A stretch of DNA of 38,248 bases from Candidatus Obscuribacterales bacterium (GCA_019748395.1 JAIEPM010000499.1:1-38248); one strand, 5' to 3'; positions 26,060 to 34,799 are shown, counted from the first letter of the stretch. Translations and numbers: made by a program. The notes: a model not told the origin generated them from the sequence alone.

Positions 26060-26099
26060 CTCCAGCGTGACTGAGTGCTTAGCGCTCTGGAGGCTCCAG
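26060..26099. promoter_or_regulatory. Cluster of inverted repeats in a divergent promoter region
   Basis: CTCCAG occurs at 26060-26065 and 26094-26099, with its complement CTGGAG at 26087-26092, so the middle copy can pair with either. GAGTGC (26073-26078) and GCGCTC (26082-26087) form another short stem. The block lies in the 199-base gap between divergent genes. It could be an operator or a leader structure. Confidence 0.3.
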
Positions 26100-26213
26100 T
26101 CGGATTTTAGCTCAAAGTTAATCGGATTCTCTCGTAATTCCACCACTTTGCCACCTAAGCAATTCTCGTAAACTAAACTAAGATATACCCATCCCGCAAG
26201 AGGTTCTCCCGAA

Positions 26214-27647
26214 ATGGAACCCTGGTTTTCATCTTCTGAGGCGGAGCAGCCATCCGTCCTGACTAACGAAGAGCTTTCTTTCCTGCAACTGGCCGAGAAG
26301 AGCTCAATGCCGTACCAGGGTGAGGCTGGCGCGGAGTCATATAGGGCTGACCCTGATTACGGGCAGTCTTATGACCCTGAGCTCCATCAAGAACGCTTTT
26401 ATGCGACTGCTCAGGCAAGCAATAACTATCAAGCTGATTCTCACTTTTATGCTTCTAAGGGCTGCTTGAACAGTCCGGCTTTGCCACCTGAGGCGCTCTT
26501 CTTCAATCAGTTTTTATCGATTTTGCAGGTTCAGCCTGCTTGCAATTCGAGCTTTTGGGAGCGCTCAAATATGCAATCGTTTGCTTCAGGCTCTTATGAA
26601 AATCACTTCAATCCTAATTCCCTATGGAACTCCGGCGGATCACAATCTTTTTTCCCGCAAGGCAATTATTTCGGACAATCACAGAATTACTACAACTCGG
26701 TCTATAACAGTCAGCAATCGGCAAATACCGGTTATTACTGGCAAAGTCCCGATTACGGCATCCGCCCTGACTACGGCATTCGCCCTGACTACGGCATTCG
26801 CCCTGACTACGGCATCCGCCCTGACTATCAAGACTACCCTGACTTTGAGGCTACGGGCTATACTCAAAGACCGCTAAATCCTGCAGATAGTGGAAGTTCA
26901 GGGCGCTATCTTTCTTCAGTCCCCAGAAATTTTGAAACAGCCGCCTCAGTTGCAAATTTTCAAACAGCCACTGAATTAATCAGAGAAGGCCGTTCAGAAG
27001 AAGCTTTCAATTTTCTTTTGAAGGCTGCTGAAGCAGGAGATGTGCGAGCACAGACTCAAATAGGTGTGTTCTTTGAGGAAGGTCAGGGTGTGGCTAAGGA
27101 CATGAGCAAAGCTGCCGCCTGGTACAAACTGGCTGCGGATAATGGCGAGCCTCAGGCAATGAAGAACCTTGGACAGTTATACGAATACGGAGCTGGTGTC
27201 GAAGAAGACTGGAAGCAAGCCGCCAGTTATTATCAAAAAGGCGCCGAGCTTGGAAATGCCGGAGCGCAGTCTGCTCTGGCTCGTGCATATCAGTTTGGAA
27301 TAGGCGTTGCTCAAAGTCGAGAGCAAGCTTTATTTTGGGACCGCAAAGCTGCGGAGCAGGGCGATGAAAATTCGGCTTACTGGTACAAACGACTTTCCAA
27401 ATATACGAATAACATAGGTTTTCGCGATGAAAATGAAGAGGCTCTGGTTCTTGGAAATCGCTTGCATACTAGTTCCCTTTTGATTGGCGGTGACCCGGAG
27501 GGCCGGCTTTTTGCCAATTCGGCCGAGCGAATTGCCTGGTTGAAACAATTCAGGACTCAATTGGATAATGACGAGCAATCTAGTGGGGGTTCCAGTTTTG
27601 AGGAAAATTACTGGTATCGTCAGCGCTATGGTCGTAACCCGATTTGA
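26214..27647 (+). CDS. Sel1-repeat protein with a Tyr/Gln/Ser-rich N-terminal half
   Basis: The 477-residue protein has no signal peptide. Its first 250 residues are low in complexity and rich in Tyr, Ser, Gln, Asn, Pro and Phe, and include four exact six-residue copies, DYGIRP, at about 180-203. Residues about 255-390 carry three or four Sel1 units (AQTQIGVFFEEGQGVAKDMS, AMKNLGQLYEYGAGVEEDWK, AQSALARAYQFGIGVAQSRE), which form a helical scaffold for protein binding. The C-terminal 90 residues are mixed and without a known fold. AGAGG lies about 11 bases before the ATG. The Sel1 repeats resemble those of the Ser/Thr kinase at 17960. The aromatic repeat region could drive self-association, but this is inference. 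Confidence 0.8.
   Translation: MEPWFSSSEAEQPSVLTNEELSFLQLAEKSSMPYQGEAGAESYRADPDYGQSYDPELHQERFYATAQASNNYQADSHFYASKGCLNSPALPPEALFFNQFLSILQVQPACNSSFWERSNMQSFASGSYENHFNPNSLWNSGGSQSFFPQGNYFGQSQNYYNSVYNSQQSANTGYYWQSPDYGIRPDYGIRPDYGIRPDYGIRPDYQDYPDFEATGYTQRPLNPADSGSSGRYLSSVPRNFETAASVANFQTATELIREGRSEEAFNFLLKAAEAGDVRAQTQIGVFFEEGQGVAKDMSKAAAWYKLAADNGEPQAMKNLGQLYEYGAGVEEDWKQAASYYQKGAELGNAGAQSALARAYQFGIGVAQSREQALFWDRKAAEQGDENSAYWYKRLSKYTNNIGFRDENEEALVLGNRLHTSSLLIGGDPEGRLFANSAERIAWLKQFRTQLDNDEQSSGGSSFEENYWYRQRYGRNPI
26751..26822 (+). repeat. 18-base in-frame tandem repeat
   Basis: Four units of GAYTACGGCATYCGCCCT run head to tail at 26751-26768, 26769-26786, 26787-26804 and 26805-26822, followed by a partial fifth starting GACTAT. 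Units two and three are identical and the outer ones differ by one or two silent bases. It codes for Asp-Tyr-Gly-Ile-Arg-Pro repeated, so slippage would change length without shifting the frame. Confidence 0.9.
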
Positions 27648-27675
27648 TTCCTGCTTAAATGGCAAAGTGCAGGAA
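27648..27675 (+). other. Stem-loop right after the Sel1 gene
   Basis: TTCCTGC (27648-27654) and GCAGGAA (27669-27675) make a 7-bp stem with a 14-base loop, directly after the stop at 27645-27647. No T-run follows, so it is not a standard rho-independent terminator. It may protect the mRNA 3' end. Confidence 0.25.
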
Positions 27676-27805
27676 AAGAGCGGACTTGGCGCGCGACATT
27701 AAATCAGCCGGATGAAATATTCAGCCATTACCTGTGGTGGCAAGTTCAAAGAAATTGCAGCTTTGAGATTTGAGTGAGTCGTAAAAGCCCATGGCGGCAA
27801 TAGGC

Positions 27806-27811
27806 TATAAT
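27806..27811 (+). promoter_or_regulatory. Possible -10 box of the 27849 gene
   Basis: A perfect TATAAT lies 38 bases before the ATG at 27849. No clear -35 box is seen 15 to 19 bases upstream, so it may be a weak or activator-dependent promoter. Confidence 0.28.
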
Positions 27812-27848
27812 AAGTGGACCTGAACTGATGCCGAGCTGGAGCATTCGT

Positions 27849-28403
27849 ATGCGTTTTTATCTTTGTGCATTCAGCGCTTTTCTCTTCTGTTCATACGCTT
27901 TGCTTCTGCCGGTGAGCGCAGATGAATTTCAGGAACTGCTGGGAGCTCTGGAAGGCATGAATCCTCGCAGCTCTCTTTCCTCACTGGAAGACTTTGTCGT
28001 TAAGCATCCTCAGCACGCTCAGGCTAGATTTCAGCTGGCTAAGTCATATTCAGGTTTAAGGCTTTCTGCTCAAGCCGAAGAGCAATTTCGTGCTTGTATG
28101 GAACTGGTTCCGGCCGGAAGCGAGATTCATAATAATTGCATCGGTGCATTGCGCGAACTTTCGCAAGGAGCCAAAGCTCAGAGTAATTCTCATGGTCCCT
28201 CAGCGGCAGCTTCGGTCTTGCCGATTGTTAATCCGCAGACTTCATCGCTTTCTCAAAATTCAGTTAAGCAGTATGCTGTTTTGAAAAATGATAAATTCCA
28301 TTTGCAAGCGAATAAAACCAAGACTGAGCCCCTGAGCAACCCAAGTTCCAAAAATCTTTTAAAGCCCGGTCTTAAAAAAGACGCGAGCTCAAGTCGAAGA
28401 TAA
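27849..28403 (+). CDS. Small exported protein with a TPR-like motif
   Basis: The ATG at 27849 (184 residues) was chosen because GGAG lies about 8 bases before it and the signal peptide then starts at once (RFYLCAFSAFLFCSYALLLPVSADE). The frame also opens with an ATG 21 bases earlier. The mature part begins with about 80 helical residues resembling two TPR helices pairs (HPQHAQARFQLAKSYSGLRL, AQAEEQFRACMELVPAG). A Ser/Asn/Lys-rich disordered tail follows. I cannot assign a function. The last 15 bases overlap the convergent gene at 28389. Confidence 0.72.
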   Translation: MRFYLCAFSAFLFCSYALLLPVSADEFQELLGALEGMNPRSSLSSLEDFVVKHPQHAQARFQLAKSYSGLRLSAQAEEQFRACMELVPAGSEIHNNCIGALRELSQGAKAQSNSHGPSAAASVLPIVNPQTSSLSQNSVKQYAVLKNDKFHLQANKTKTEPLSNPSSKNLLKPGLKKDASSSRR

Positions 28404-28832
28404 ATCTGAGCTCAAAGTCTCGAGGCAGTGCTTTTTGAAAAGCAGAAAGTCATCAATACTGAGACTGTTGTCAAAGATTTTGTCGTGCTCAGCGTGGTCT
28501 GTGCTGAATTCTTTTATGCTTTCAAAGTTCATCCAGATAAATAGTAAAGCAGCCTTTTGCCGACTGGAAGGGGCGAAACGCAGAGCTTCCGTGATTTCGT
28601 CTCTGGAAAGCATCTTATCTTGTGGATTTGGATAACGGTCTATGCGCTCAAACTCTTGCAAGACGTAATCGCAAGCCTCTGCGCCATTTATCTGATTGAG
28701 CTCCAGATTCACTGTTTGCTCAAACATTTCCGGCGGCAGCGCATTTAAGACTTCAGCCAGATGTTTCTCATAAGCATTGCGTGGCTGCTCCAGAAGCTCT
28801 TGTAACTTTGTTTTTCCTTCTTCAAGATTCAT
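28389..28832 (-). CDS. Small protein of unknown function with EF-hand-like loops
   Basis: The 147-residue acidic helical protein has no signal peptide or membrane segment. Two stretches fit a 12-residue EF-hand loop frame. The first, at 68-79, is degenerate but keeps Asp72, Leu75, Ser76 and Glu79. The second, at 117-128, is close to canonical with Asp117, Asp121, Asn122, Leu124, Ser125 and Asp128. The spacing of about 49 residues and the flanking helices fit a paired EF-hand, so calcium binding is possible. The family is not otherwise recognised. It diverges from the MoxR operon with 134 bases between starts. Confidence 0.6.
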   Translation of the reverse strand: MNLEEGKTKLQELLEQPRNAYEKHLAEVLNALPPEMFEQTVNLELNQINGAEACDYVLQEFERIDRYPNPQDKMLSRDEITEALRFAPSSRQKAALLFIWMNFESIKEFSTDHAEHDKIFDNSLSIDDFLLFKKHCLETLSSDLSST

Positions 28833-28966
28833 TTGCTCATCTCTGAACCGACTTACTTTGACCTGAATAATAGCATTTCTTGATGCTTCGGACGAGCAGG
28901 CTTCTGCCGAACTTCTAGTCCTGAGTTACGGTTTAGGGCTATGGCCGGCTGGGCATAAGGAGCTGA

Positions 28967-29953
28967 GTGTCCGGCGTAAGGGAGCAAGCAGTGCAGCAGT
29001 CTGGTATGGTGACACAGCCTTCAGCAAGCGAGAATTTAAGCATGAAGGCTCAAGCGCTCCTTAATAACATGAACAGTGTCCTTGTGGGGCAGGACCGGGC
29101 AGCTCGCCTGGCCAGCGTCGCTCTTCTGGCCGGTGGGCATCTGATAATCGAAGATGTTCCAGGTGTCGGCAAAACTCTTCTGGCTAAAAGTCTGGCGATG
29201 TCGATTCATGGCAGCTTTAAACGCCTGCAGTGTACGCCGGACTTGCTGCCAGCAGATGTTTCCGGTGTCAATATTTATGACCAGAAAGAAGCTGTTTTTC
29301 GTTTTGTGCCGGGTCCGGTTTTCAGCAATATCTTTTTGGCCGACGAAATAAACAGAGCCAGCCCGCGCACCCAGTCAAGTTTATTGGAAGCGATGGAAGA
29401 GCGGCAGGTCACCACTGATGGTGTCACTCGCCGCTTGCCTGATTTGTTTTTCGTAATTGCGACTGCAAATCCAATTGAGCAGCTCGGTACTTTTCCCTTG
29501 CCGGAAGCTCAGCTAGATCGCTTTATGATCGCGCTCAGTCTTGGTTATCCAAAAGCGCAAGATGAAGCCAAAATTCTCATGAAAACCATGGAGGACGATG
29601 CTTTTACTGTTGCTCCGATTTTGACCGTGGATGATGTTATGCAAGCAAGGCAGGCGGTCAAAAAAGTGCGTGTGCACGAAGCGCTGGTTAAATACATAAT
29701 CGACATTTCGACGGCCTCTCGCAGCCATCCTTCTGTCGTTCTGGGGGTGAGCCCGAGAGGAAGCCAGCTTTTACTGAGAGCCGCACAGGCAAATGCATTC
29801 GTGGAGGGGCGGGCTTATATCACTCCCGATGATGTCAAAAAATTGGCACCATCGGTACTGGGTCATCGCATAATTCCAAAGGTGAAATCGCAAAGAATAA
29901 GTTATGCCGAGATTATTGAACGAGTCCTGGAAACAGTCCCTGTCCCAAAGTGA
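28967..29953 (+). CDS. MoxR-family AAA+ ATPase
   Basis: MoxR ATPases act as chaperone-like activators of partner proteins. The 328-residue protein has Walker A EDVPGVGKT (62-70), Walker B NIFLADEINRA with Glu127, sensor 1 FFVIATANPIEQLGTFPLPEAQLDRF and a C-terminal lid domain (about 220-328) with GVSPRGSQLLLRAAQANAF. All catalytic motifs are intact. It starts with GTG at 28967, with AAGGAG four bases before it. The gene leads a three-gene operon with DUF58 and a TgpA-type transglutaminase; the DUF58 gene starts 50 bases inside it. This operon order is widespread in bacteria. Confidence 0.94.
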   Translation: MSGVREQAVQQSGMVTQPSASENLSMKAQALLNNMNSVLVGQDRAARLASVALLAGGHLIIEDVPGVGKTLLAKSLAMSIHGSFKRLQCTPDLLPADVSGVNIYDQKEAVFRFVPGPVFSNIFLADEINRASPRTQSSLLEAMEERQVTTDGVTRRLPDLFFVIATANPIEQLGTFPLPEAQLDRFMIALSLGYPKAQDEAKILMKTMEDDAFTVAPILTVDDVMQARQAVKKVRVHEALVKYIIDISTASRSHPSVVLGVSPRGSQLLLRAAQANAFVEGRAYITPDDVKKLAPSVLGHRIIPKVKSQRISYAEIIERVLETVPVPK

Positions 29954-31316
29954 GAATTATGCGGGGGGAGCTGCTCTTAATCTGCAAAAGCAATTGCAGA
30001 GTTCTTTGCCCGGCAAAGCGGACGGCAGCTCTATCAAGCTCAATATCGCCGGAACGAGCATAGCTTTTGAGCTTCGCTTTTTCATTTTGCTGTTTATGAT
30101 TTTGCCTCTTTATTTGCTTGCTTCTTTTGTGGGTAATGAATGGGCTTATTTCTTGCCCTGCGCTTTGCTTTCAGCTTTGATTGTCGGGGTGCTTTTGCCT
30201 TTGCTCGAGCTCTTCAGCATTAATGCCGCATACCAAATTGTTCAGGCTTCTTCTAAGCATGAATCCCCTGAAATCATTCTTTCGCTAAGCCGTAGAAATT
30301 GCATTCCTTTCTTTTCCGGCTTATTACCGAGTGCTTATTTGAACGCCAAAATTTATTTGCTGAGGCGTAGCTGGACTTCCGTGAAAAAGGATGGATTCTC
30401 TTTAGCACTGCCTGTAGTATTACCGAATGCGAGCAGTGGTAGTGACCTGACTTTGCCGCTTTTAGGTCTGCGGCGCGGCATTTATGAACTTGATTGTCTT
30501 GAAGTCTCTACCTGCTTTCCTTTTGCACTGGTCTGGTGCTTTCGAAAAATTCCGCTTAGAGAAGAAAATCGTTCATTCATCACGATTTTACCGGCTCTCA
30601 AAGAAATTCAAGGCAATTTTCATGCTCGCTTAAAGCTCAATCCAATAAAGAGCAGCCGCAGTTTAAAAAACTGGATACAGCAAAATCGCTCCAGCAGCTT
30701 TAAAGGCCTGCGGGAATTTACTGAGCGTGACAGCCTTAACCAGATTCACTGGTCCTCGAGTGCTCGCTGCGGAAAATTTCTGGTTAGAGAATATGAATTT
30801 GAGACGCTGGCCGAGTTCGATCTTCTAATTGATCTGAGACTGCCCTGGAATAACGAACAACTGGATCTGGCTGCTGCTGCTGCGTATGCGCTTCTGAATT
30901 ATGGGCAGAAAATCGGTTTTTCGTCAAAGTTGAATTTAAGACCCTCTGCAGAATGGCCTCAGTTTGCAGAACTTCTTTCAAATTTGCCTCAGGGCTTAAG
31001 CAGTCTTGAATACAACGCCGAAGTTCTGGCTCGGTTAACGCCCCTGGCGCCCGCGCTCTATGGCGAGCTGAATGAATTCGAAGCTGAACAGAGGAAAAAA
31101 GATTCACTCTTAAATCCCTCAGTACGGGATTATAGTCGGGCTCTTTTATCGATTTCACCGCTTTCCAGCGCGCAAAGCCTGCGGCCGGCCGGTATAGGAT
31201 TTTACGAGTTAGACTCTAATTTCAGCGAAGCTGATTCTATTCAAGTTCTTGAAAAAAATCATTCTGCCAGGCTGATTTTCAGTCTTGATTCGGAGGCTGA
31301 GCTTGCTCGCATATGA
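29904..31316 (+). CDS. DUF58 membrane protein
   Basis: The 470-residue protein has two membrane helices (about 57-76 and 79-101) and a large soluble part. The DUF58 signature lies at about 265-295: FKGLREFTERDSLNQIHW, then SARCGKFLVREYE. A VWA-like strand FDLLIDLRLPW follows. In this conserved operon type DUF58 is probably the client of MoxR. The start ATG at 29904 overlaps moxR by 50 bases and has no ribosome site, so translation is probably coupled. A start closer to residue 40 is possible. The stop overlaps the next start as ATGA. Confidence 0.9.
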   Translation: MPRLLNESWKQSLSQSENYAGGAALNLQKQLQSSLPGKADGSSIKLNIAGTSIAFELRFFILLFMILPLYLLASFVGNEWAYFLPCALLSALIVGVLLPLLELFSINAAYQIVQASSKHESPEIILSLSRRNCIPFFSGLLPSAYLNAKIYLLRRSWTSVKKDGFSLALPVVLPNASSGSDLTLPLLGLRRGIYELDCLEVSTCFPFALVWCFRKIPLREENRSFITILPALKEIQGNFHARLKLNPIKSSRSLKNWIQQNRSSSFKGLREFTERDSLNQIHWSSSARCGKFLVREYEFETLAEFDLLIDLRLPWNNEQLDLAAAAAYALLNYGQKIGFSSKLNLRPSAEWPQFAELLSNLPQGLSSLEYNAEVLARLTPLAPALYGELNEFEAEQRKKDSLLNPSVRDYSRALLSISPLSSAQSLRPAGIGFYELDSNFSEADSIQVLEKNHSARLIFSLDSEAELARI

Positions 31317-34060
31317 AGCAGATAAAAAAATCCAGAAAAGCTGCAGAAGAGTCGATGTTTTTACGCATGCTCTGGTTGCTGCTCAGCTTAAACTGCTTTT
31401 TCTTGATTATCCTGGTAGATCCAAATACGGCTTCGGTGTCCCTTGGACCACTTAAATTGCCCTTGTTGTTTCTCGATTTCTGGACGGCAGTGGCCGGGCT
31501 GTCGCTGAGCTATCATTACCGGCATCAAGAAACAAAATGGCTTGAGTGGGTTGGACTTTCGACAATTGCCGTGATCAGTTACTGGTTTTTGCAAAACTTG
31601 CAAGTGCAAATGCGTTACGGCTCCGGTGCTGATTTAATAACAGCAACAGTTCATTTGCTTGCCGGGCTCTATGTAAGCCATAGTTTTGAATTGCGATCTC
31701 GCTTCGATTTCAACTTTTCTCTTTCAATAAGCTTTTTGATTATTTGTTTTGTTTGTTTACTGGGTAAGGGCGCTCTTTTCGGCATCGCCCTGCTTTCATA
31801 TTTAGTACTTGGGGCAGTACTTTTAGTACTTGATTGTGAGGCAAAAGTTTTTGGTATCGTGCAAGAGCGAAATTACGATGCGTCAATGCATGCGTTGAAT
31901 TACCGCGACGATACAGCCGGAGAAAAAACCGGCAATCTATTCATTCCAACGGCAGCCTTTTTGTTTTTGAGTTTAGCTTTCTTTCTTTCGATCCCGAGAG
32001 CTGAAGCTCTTGCCGATAAATTTGCAGCCGAGATTTATCAATATATTCGCCGCAGCATTTATCCTGAGCAAGCGCAAAGTCAAAATTTGCCTAAAAGCAT
32101 GCGATTCAGGCAGACCTATTTACCGGAGCGAGGTAGCAAGAGTTCCCGAACTGAAGCAAAAAACGAAGCTCCAGCCTCTGCCGGAAAAGATGGCGCTACT
32201 GTCGCAAATAATTCTAAAAATGATTCTCTGGTTGAGGAAACAAGCAAAAAGAATTCTGCACTTGATGCCAAAGCTTCAAGAAAGCCATATTCAAGAGCTG
32301 CGGCAAAGGCTCAAAGAGACGAAGAGCAACAAATCAGGCAAAAAGAAGCGGAGGCTCTGGAGCGGGCTCAGGCTCTTGCTCTTAAAGATTTATCCGCAAA
32401 GCCGGAAAATAGCGTCTCTGCAAAGCCGGCTCTAAGTACTTCCAAAACCAATTCCGGGACGAAAGCTCCGGGCGCCGGACCGGAGTCTTCCTCTGCCTCA
32501 AATCCAGGGCAGTCCGGACCTGCTTCCGGAAAAACTAGTCCTTCATTTACCGGCAAAAATTCCGAGCCAAAAGGCAAAATCGACAAAACAAGGGTGAATA
32601 AAAGTCTTGAGCCGACAGTCACAAAAGATCTCGATTCAAGCTTTCCGGCTCGTATTACTGAAGACCGTCTTTTTACGGTGACTTGCAATCGGCAGCTTTT
32701 TATAAGGCAGGCTGCTTATGACGATTTCGACGGCAGATTCTGGCATATTTCAAGCAAGATGAAGGAATGCGAGTTTAGGAGTATGGATGGGGTTTTCAAT
32801 CTTCAGCGTGTTTTTCACTTAGCACTTTCGATTCCATCCATTAAAGTCAGCCAGAATTTTCAAATGGAAAGAACTCTGGGTAATCAATTGGCATATGCGG
32901 CTTTTCCCGAGACTTTGACTTATGCCGGGCGCAAGGTCACTGTCGATCAGTGCGGCAATCTGAAAGGCGATTTTTATCTGGTAAAGGGTCTTTCTTACAC
33001 GCTTGAGGCTCTCGAGCCGCTTTATGACTTTGAAGCATTGCGCAAGGAAGCTATTCCTTCTGAAGAAGAGGAGAAGCGCTTACGCAACGAGCTCCAGAGA
33101 TTTCTCGTGATTCCGGATCGGCAGTCCGAGCGTTTATTTGATCTTTCAAGGCAGATTGTCGGATTGCAAGATAACTGGTTTGTGCAGGCTGAATCCATAA
33201 GTTCTTATTTGAGGCGAAATTACAAGTACAGCACTGATTCTGCCTGTAAATCAGATAAGGGCAATTCAGTAGATCATTTCCTTTTTGAGCAAAAAGCCGG
33301 TGATTGCAAAGATTTCGCTTCGGCTTTTGTCCTTCTCTGTCGGGCTAGCGGCATACCGGCTCGCCTGGTGGCAGGCTATACACCGGGCGAACTTGATCCG
33401 GCCACGGGAAGGCGTATTATCAAAATGAAAAACGCTCATGCCTGGGCGGAGGTTTTTGTGCCGTCAAGCGGCTTTTTGCCTTTTGATGCGACACCGCAGG
33501 GTATTTTGCCTTTGCGTGTAAAAGAGCAAGATCGCTATGCTGAAGCTGTCGAGAAAAAACTGAGTTCGACATTGAATTCGGCACAGACTGCTTCTTTTCT
33601 GAAACTTGAAAATGGCGACCTGATCCTGTCTTTATCCACAAAGCCAGGGCAAGAATTGCGTTTCAGAACTAAGCTTATTTTGTCTTATTGGCCTTATTTA
33701 TTGACTGTTTTGATTCTTTTCATGCCCTTAAAACTTTTGTTTCTGGACTTCTTCAAGCGTATTTTGCGGCAGCGGCGTTTGAACCCGGCCAGCAAAGTTT
33801 TTTATGCGATGGCTAAAGATCTGAAAGCTCTGGGTTTAAAGCGTGCTTCTGAAAGCCAGACTGCAGGGGAATTTCTTCAGTCCTTAGAGGAAAAACTTTC
33901 AAGTTCTAGTGATTTACGCAAAGCCGGTGAATTAAATAAAGCCGTTTCTGATTTTGTGGATCTATATAATGCCTGTTTCTTTGGTTCAAGCCCTGAGTTG
34001 AAAGCCCTGAAACAAAAGCATCTTGAAATTAAAAAGCTGCTGAAAGAAAGCTTAAATTGA
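31313..34060 (+). CDS. TgpA-type membrane transglutaminase-like protein
   Basis: The 915-residue protein has several N-terminal membrane helices (about 18-240). A long low-complexity Ser/Lys/Ala/Gly-rich insert follows at about 270-442. After it come a beta-rich region and then the transglutaminase core with Cys665 (AGDCKDFASAF), His709 (NAHAWAEVF) and Asp725 (LPFDATPQG), an intact catalytic triad. A last membrane helix lies near 785-810, and the cytosolic tail (about 825-915) resembles DUF4129. The triad would face the periplasm. The substrate is unknown; peptidoglycan-linked or secreted proteins are proposed for relatives. It overlaps the DUF58 gene by four bases (ATGA). The unusually long insert is the main departure from the family. 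Confidence 0.92.
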   Translation: MKQIKKSRKAAEESMFLRMLWLLLSLNCFFLIILVDPNTASVSLGPLKLPLLFLDFWTAVAGLSLSYHYRHQETKWLEWVGLSTIAVISYWFLQNLQVQMRYGSGADLITATVHLLAGLYVSHSFELRSRFDFNFSLSISFLIICFVCLLGKGALFGIALLSYLVLGAVLLVLDCEAKVFGIVQERNYDASMHALNYRDDTAGEKTGNLFIPTAAFLFLSLAFFLSIPRAEALADKFAAEIYQYIRRSIYPEQAQSQNLPKSMRFRQTYLPERGSKSSRTEAKNEAPASAGKDGATVANNSKNDSLVEETSKKNSALDAKASRKPYSRAAAKAQRDEEQQIRQKEAEALERAQALALKDLSAKPENSVSAKPALSTSKTNSGTKAPGAGPESSSASNPGQSGPASGKTSPSFTGKNSEPKGKIDKTRVNKSLEPTVTKDLDSSFPARITEDRLFTVTCNRQLFIRQAAYDDFDGRFWHISSKMKECEFRSMDGVFNLQRVFHLALSIPSIKVSQNFQMERTLGNQLAYAAFPETLTYAGRKVTVDQCGNLKGDFYLVKGLSYTLEALEPLYDFEALRKEAIPSEEEEKRLRNELQRFLVIPDRQSERLFDLSRQIVGLQDNWFVQAESISSYLRRNYKYSTDSACKSDKGNSVDHFLFEQKAGDCKDFASAFVLLCRASGIPARLVAGYTPGELDPATGRRIIKMKNAHAWAEVFVPSSGFLPFDATPQGILPLRVKEQDRYAEAVEKKLSSTLNSAQTASFLKLENGDLILSLSTKPGQELRFRTKLILSYWPYLLTVLILFMPLKLLFLDFFKRILRQRRLNPASKVFYAMAKDLKALGLKRASESQTAGEFLQSLEEKLSSSSDLRKAGELNKAVSDFVDLYNACFFGSSPELKALKQKHLEIKKLLKESLN

Positions 34061-34067
34061 GCCTCAA

Positions 34068-34799
34068 TCAATATTGATAAGCTGCCACGCCGAAATATTG
34101 CCGCAGCTGCGCATCAGATTCTTTGCAGGAATGCTCGAGGGCCTCCAGCGCCAGTTTCCTTTGAATAAGTTGTTTGGCAATGGATTGTCCACTTCGATCT
34201 ACTGCAAAAACATTGTCCTGCACTCTTAAATAGTCTGAGAAAAGCATGCATGCGTTTTCAAAATAATGAAAATAGGCTTCTTGCAGCTGCTTCGTTTCCG
34301 GAATTAAAGGCAAAGCTTGCAATGATTGAGCCGCCAATTGATATCGCTGTACAAGACTTGATAGCAGTTGTTTTGCTTGTAACTTATCTTGCCCGGGCAT
34401 AAAAAATCCAAGTCCGCGGGCCAGTAAGCTGTCTGCTTGCTGTTTTTCGATAGGATTCATTTGTGCTCGGCGTCGTATTTCGTCATAACTCAAAAACCAC
34501 TGGTAGACCTTAGCCGCTTGCTGTGGATTGGCCGTGCCCCCGAGCTTTTGCTGGGTATTCTGCGCATAGGGATTGTTATAGCCCTGTGCCTGTCCGTACT
34601 GTTGATTAGGCGCTTGCCCTCTGTAAATTTTGTTTTGACCGTAGTCCGGAGGCAGATTGGGATTTGGGCTGCTATTTTGACCAGATTCCGAATACGGATA
34701 TGAAGACTGGAAATTAGGGTTCTGGGCTCCGACCGGCCGAATTAGGATCAGGCTGAGCGCCGAAAAGAGCAGTGCTTTGGAAAATTGGCTCGAATACAT
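34068..34799 (-). CDS. Exported protein with a Q/N/Y/P-rich segment
   Basis: This 243-residue protein has a signal peptide (FSKALLFSALSLILIRPVGAQ, residues about 6-26). A low-complexity stretch rich in Gln, Asn, Tyr, Pro and Ser follows (about 27-92). A helical domain (about 95-243) then has Leu/Gln heptad-like patterning, for example YQLAAQSLQALPLIPETKQL. I do not recognise a family. It points toward the MoxR operon with stop codons 7 bases apart. The composition recalls the N-terminal half of the Sel1 protein at 26214, but no long shared motif is seen. Confidence 0.72.
   Translation of the reverse strand: MYSSQFSKALLFSALSLILIRPVGAQNPNFQSSYPYSESGQNSSPNPNLPPDYGQNKIYRGQAPNQQYGQAQGYNNPYAQNTQQKLGGTANPQQAAKVYQWFLSYDEIRRRAQMNPIEKQQADSLLARGLGFFMPGQDKLQAKQLLSSLVQRYQLAAQSLQALPLIPETKQLQEAYFHYFENACMLFSDYLRVQDNVFAVDRSGQSIAKQLIQRKLALEALEHSCKESDAQLRQYFGVAAYQY

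Noticed and set aside
26015-26213. tRNA-like stretch in the gap (stems around CTGGAGGCTCCAG)
   Set aside because: No acceptor stem, anticodon loop or T-loop can be placed; only short inverted repeats remain.
26751-26822. Tandem repeat as a CRISPR array
   Set aside because: The units follow each other without spacers and keep the reading frame of the Sel1 gene.
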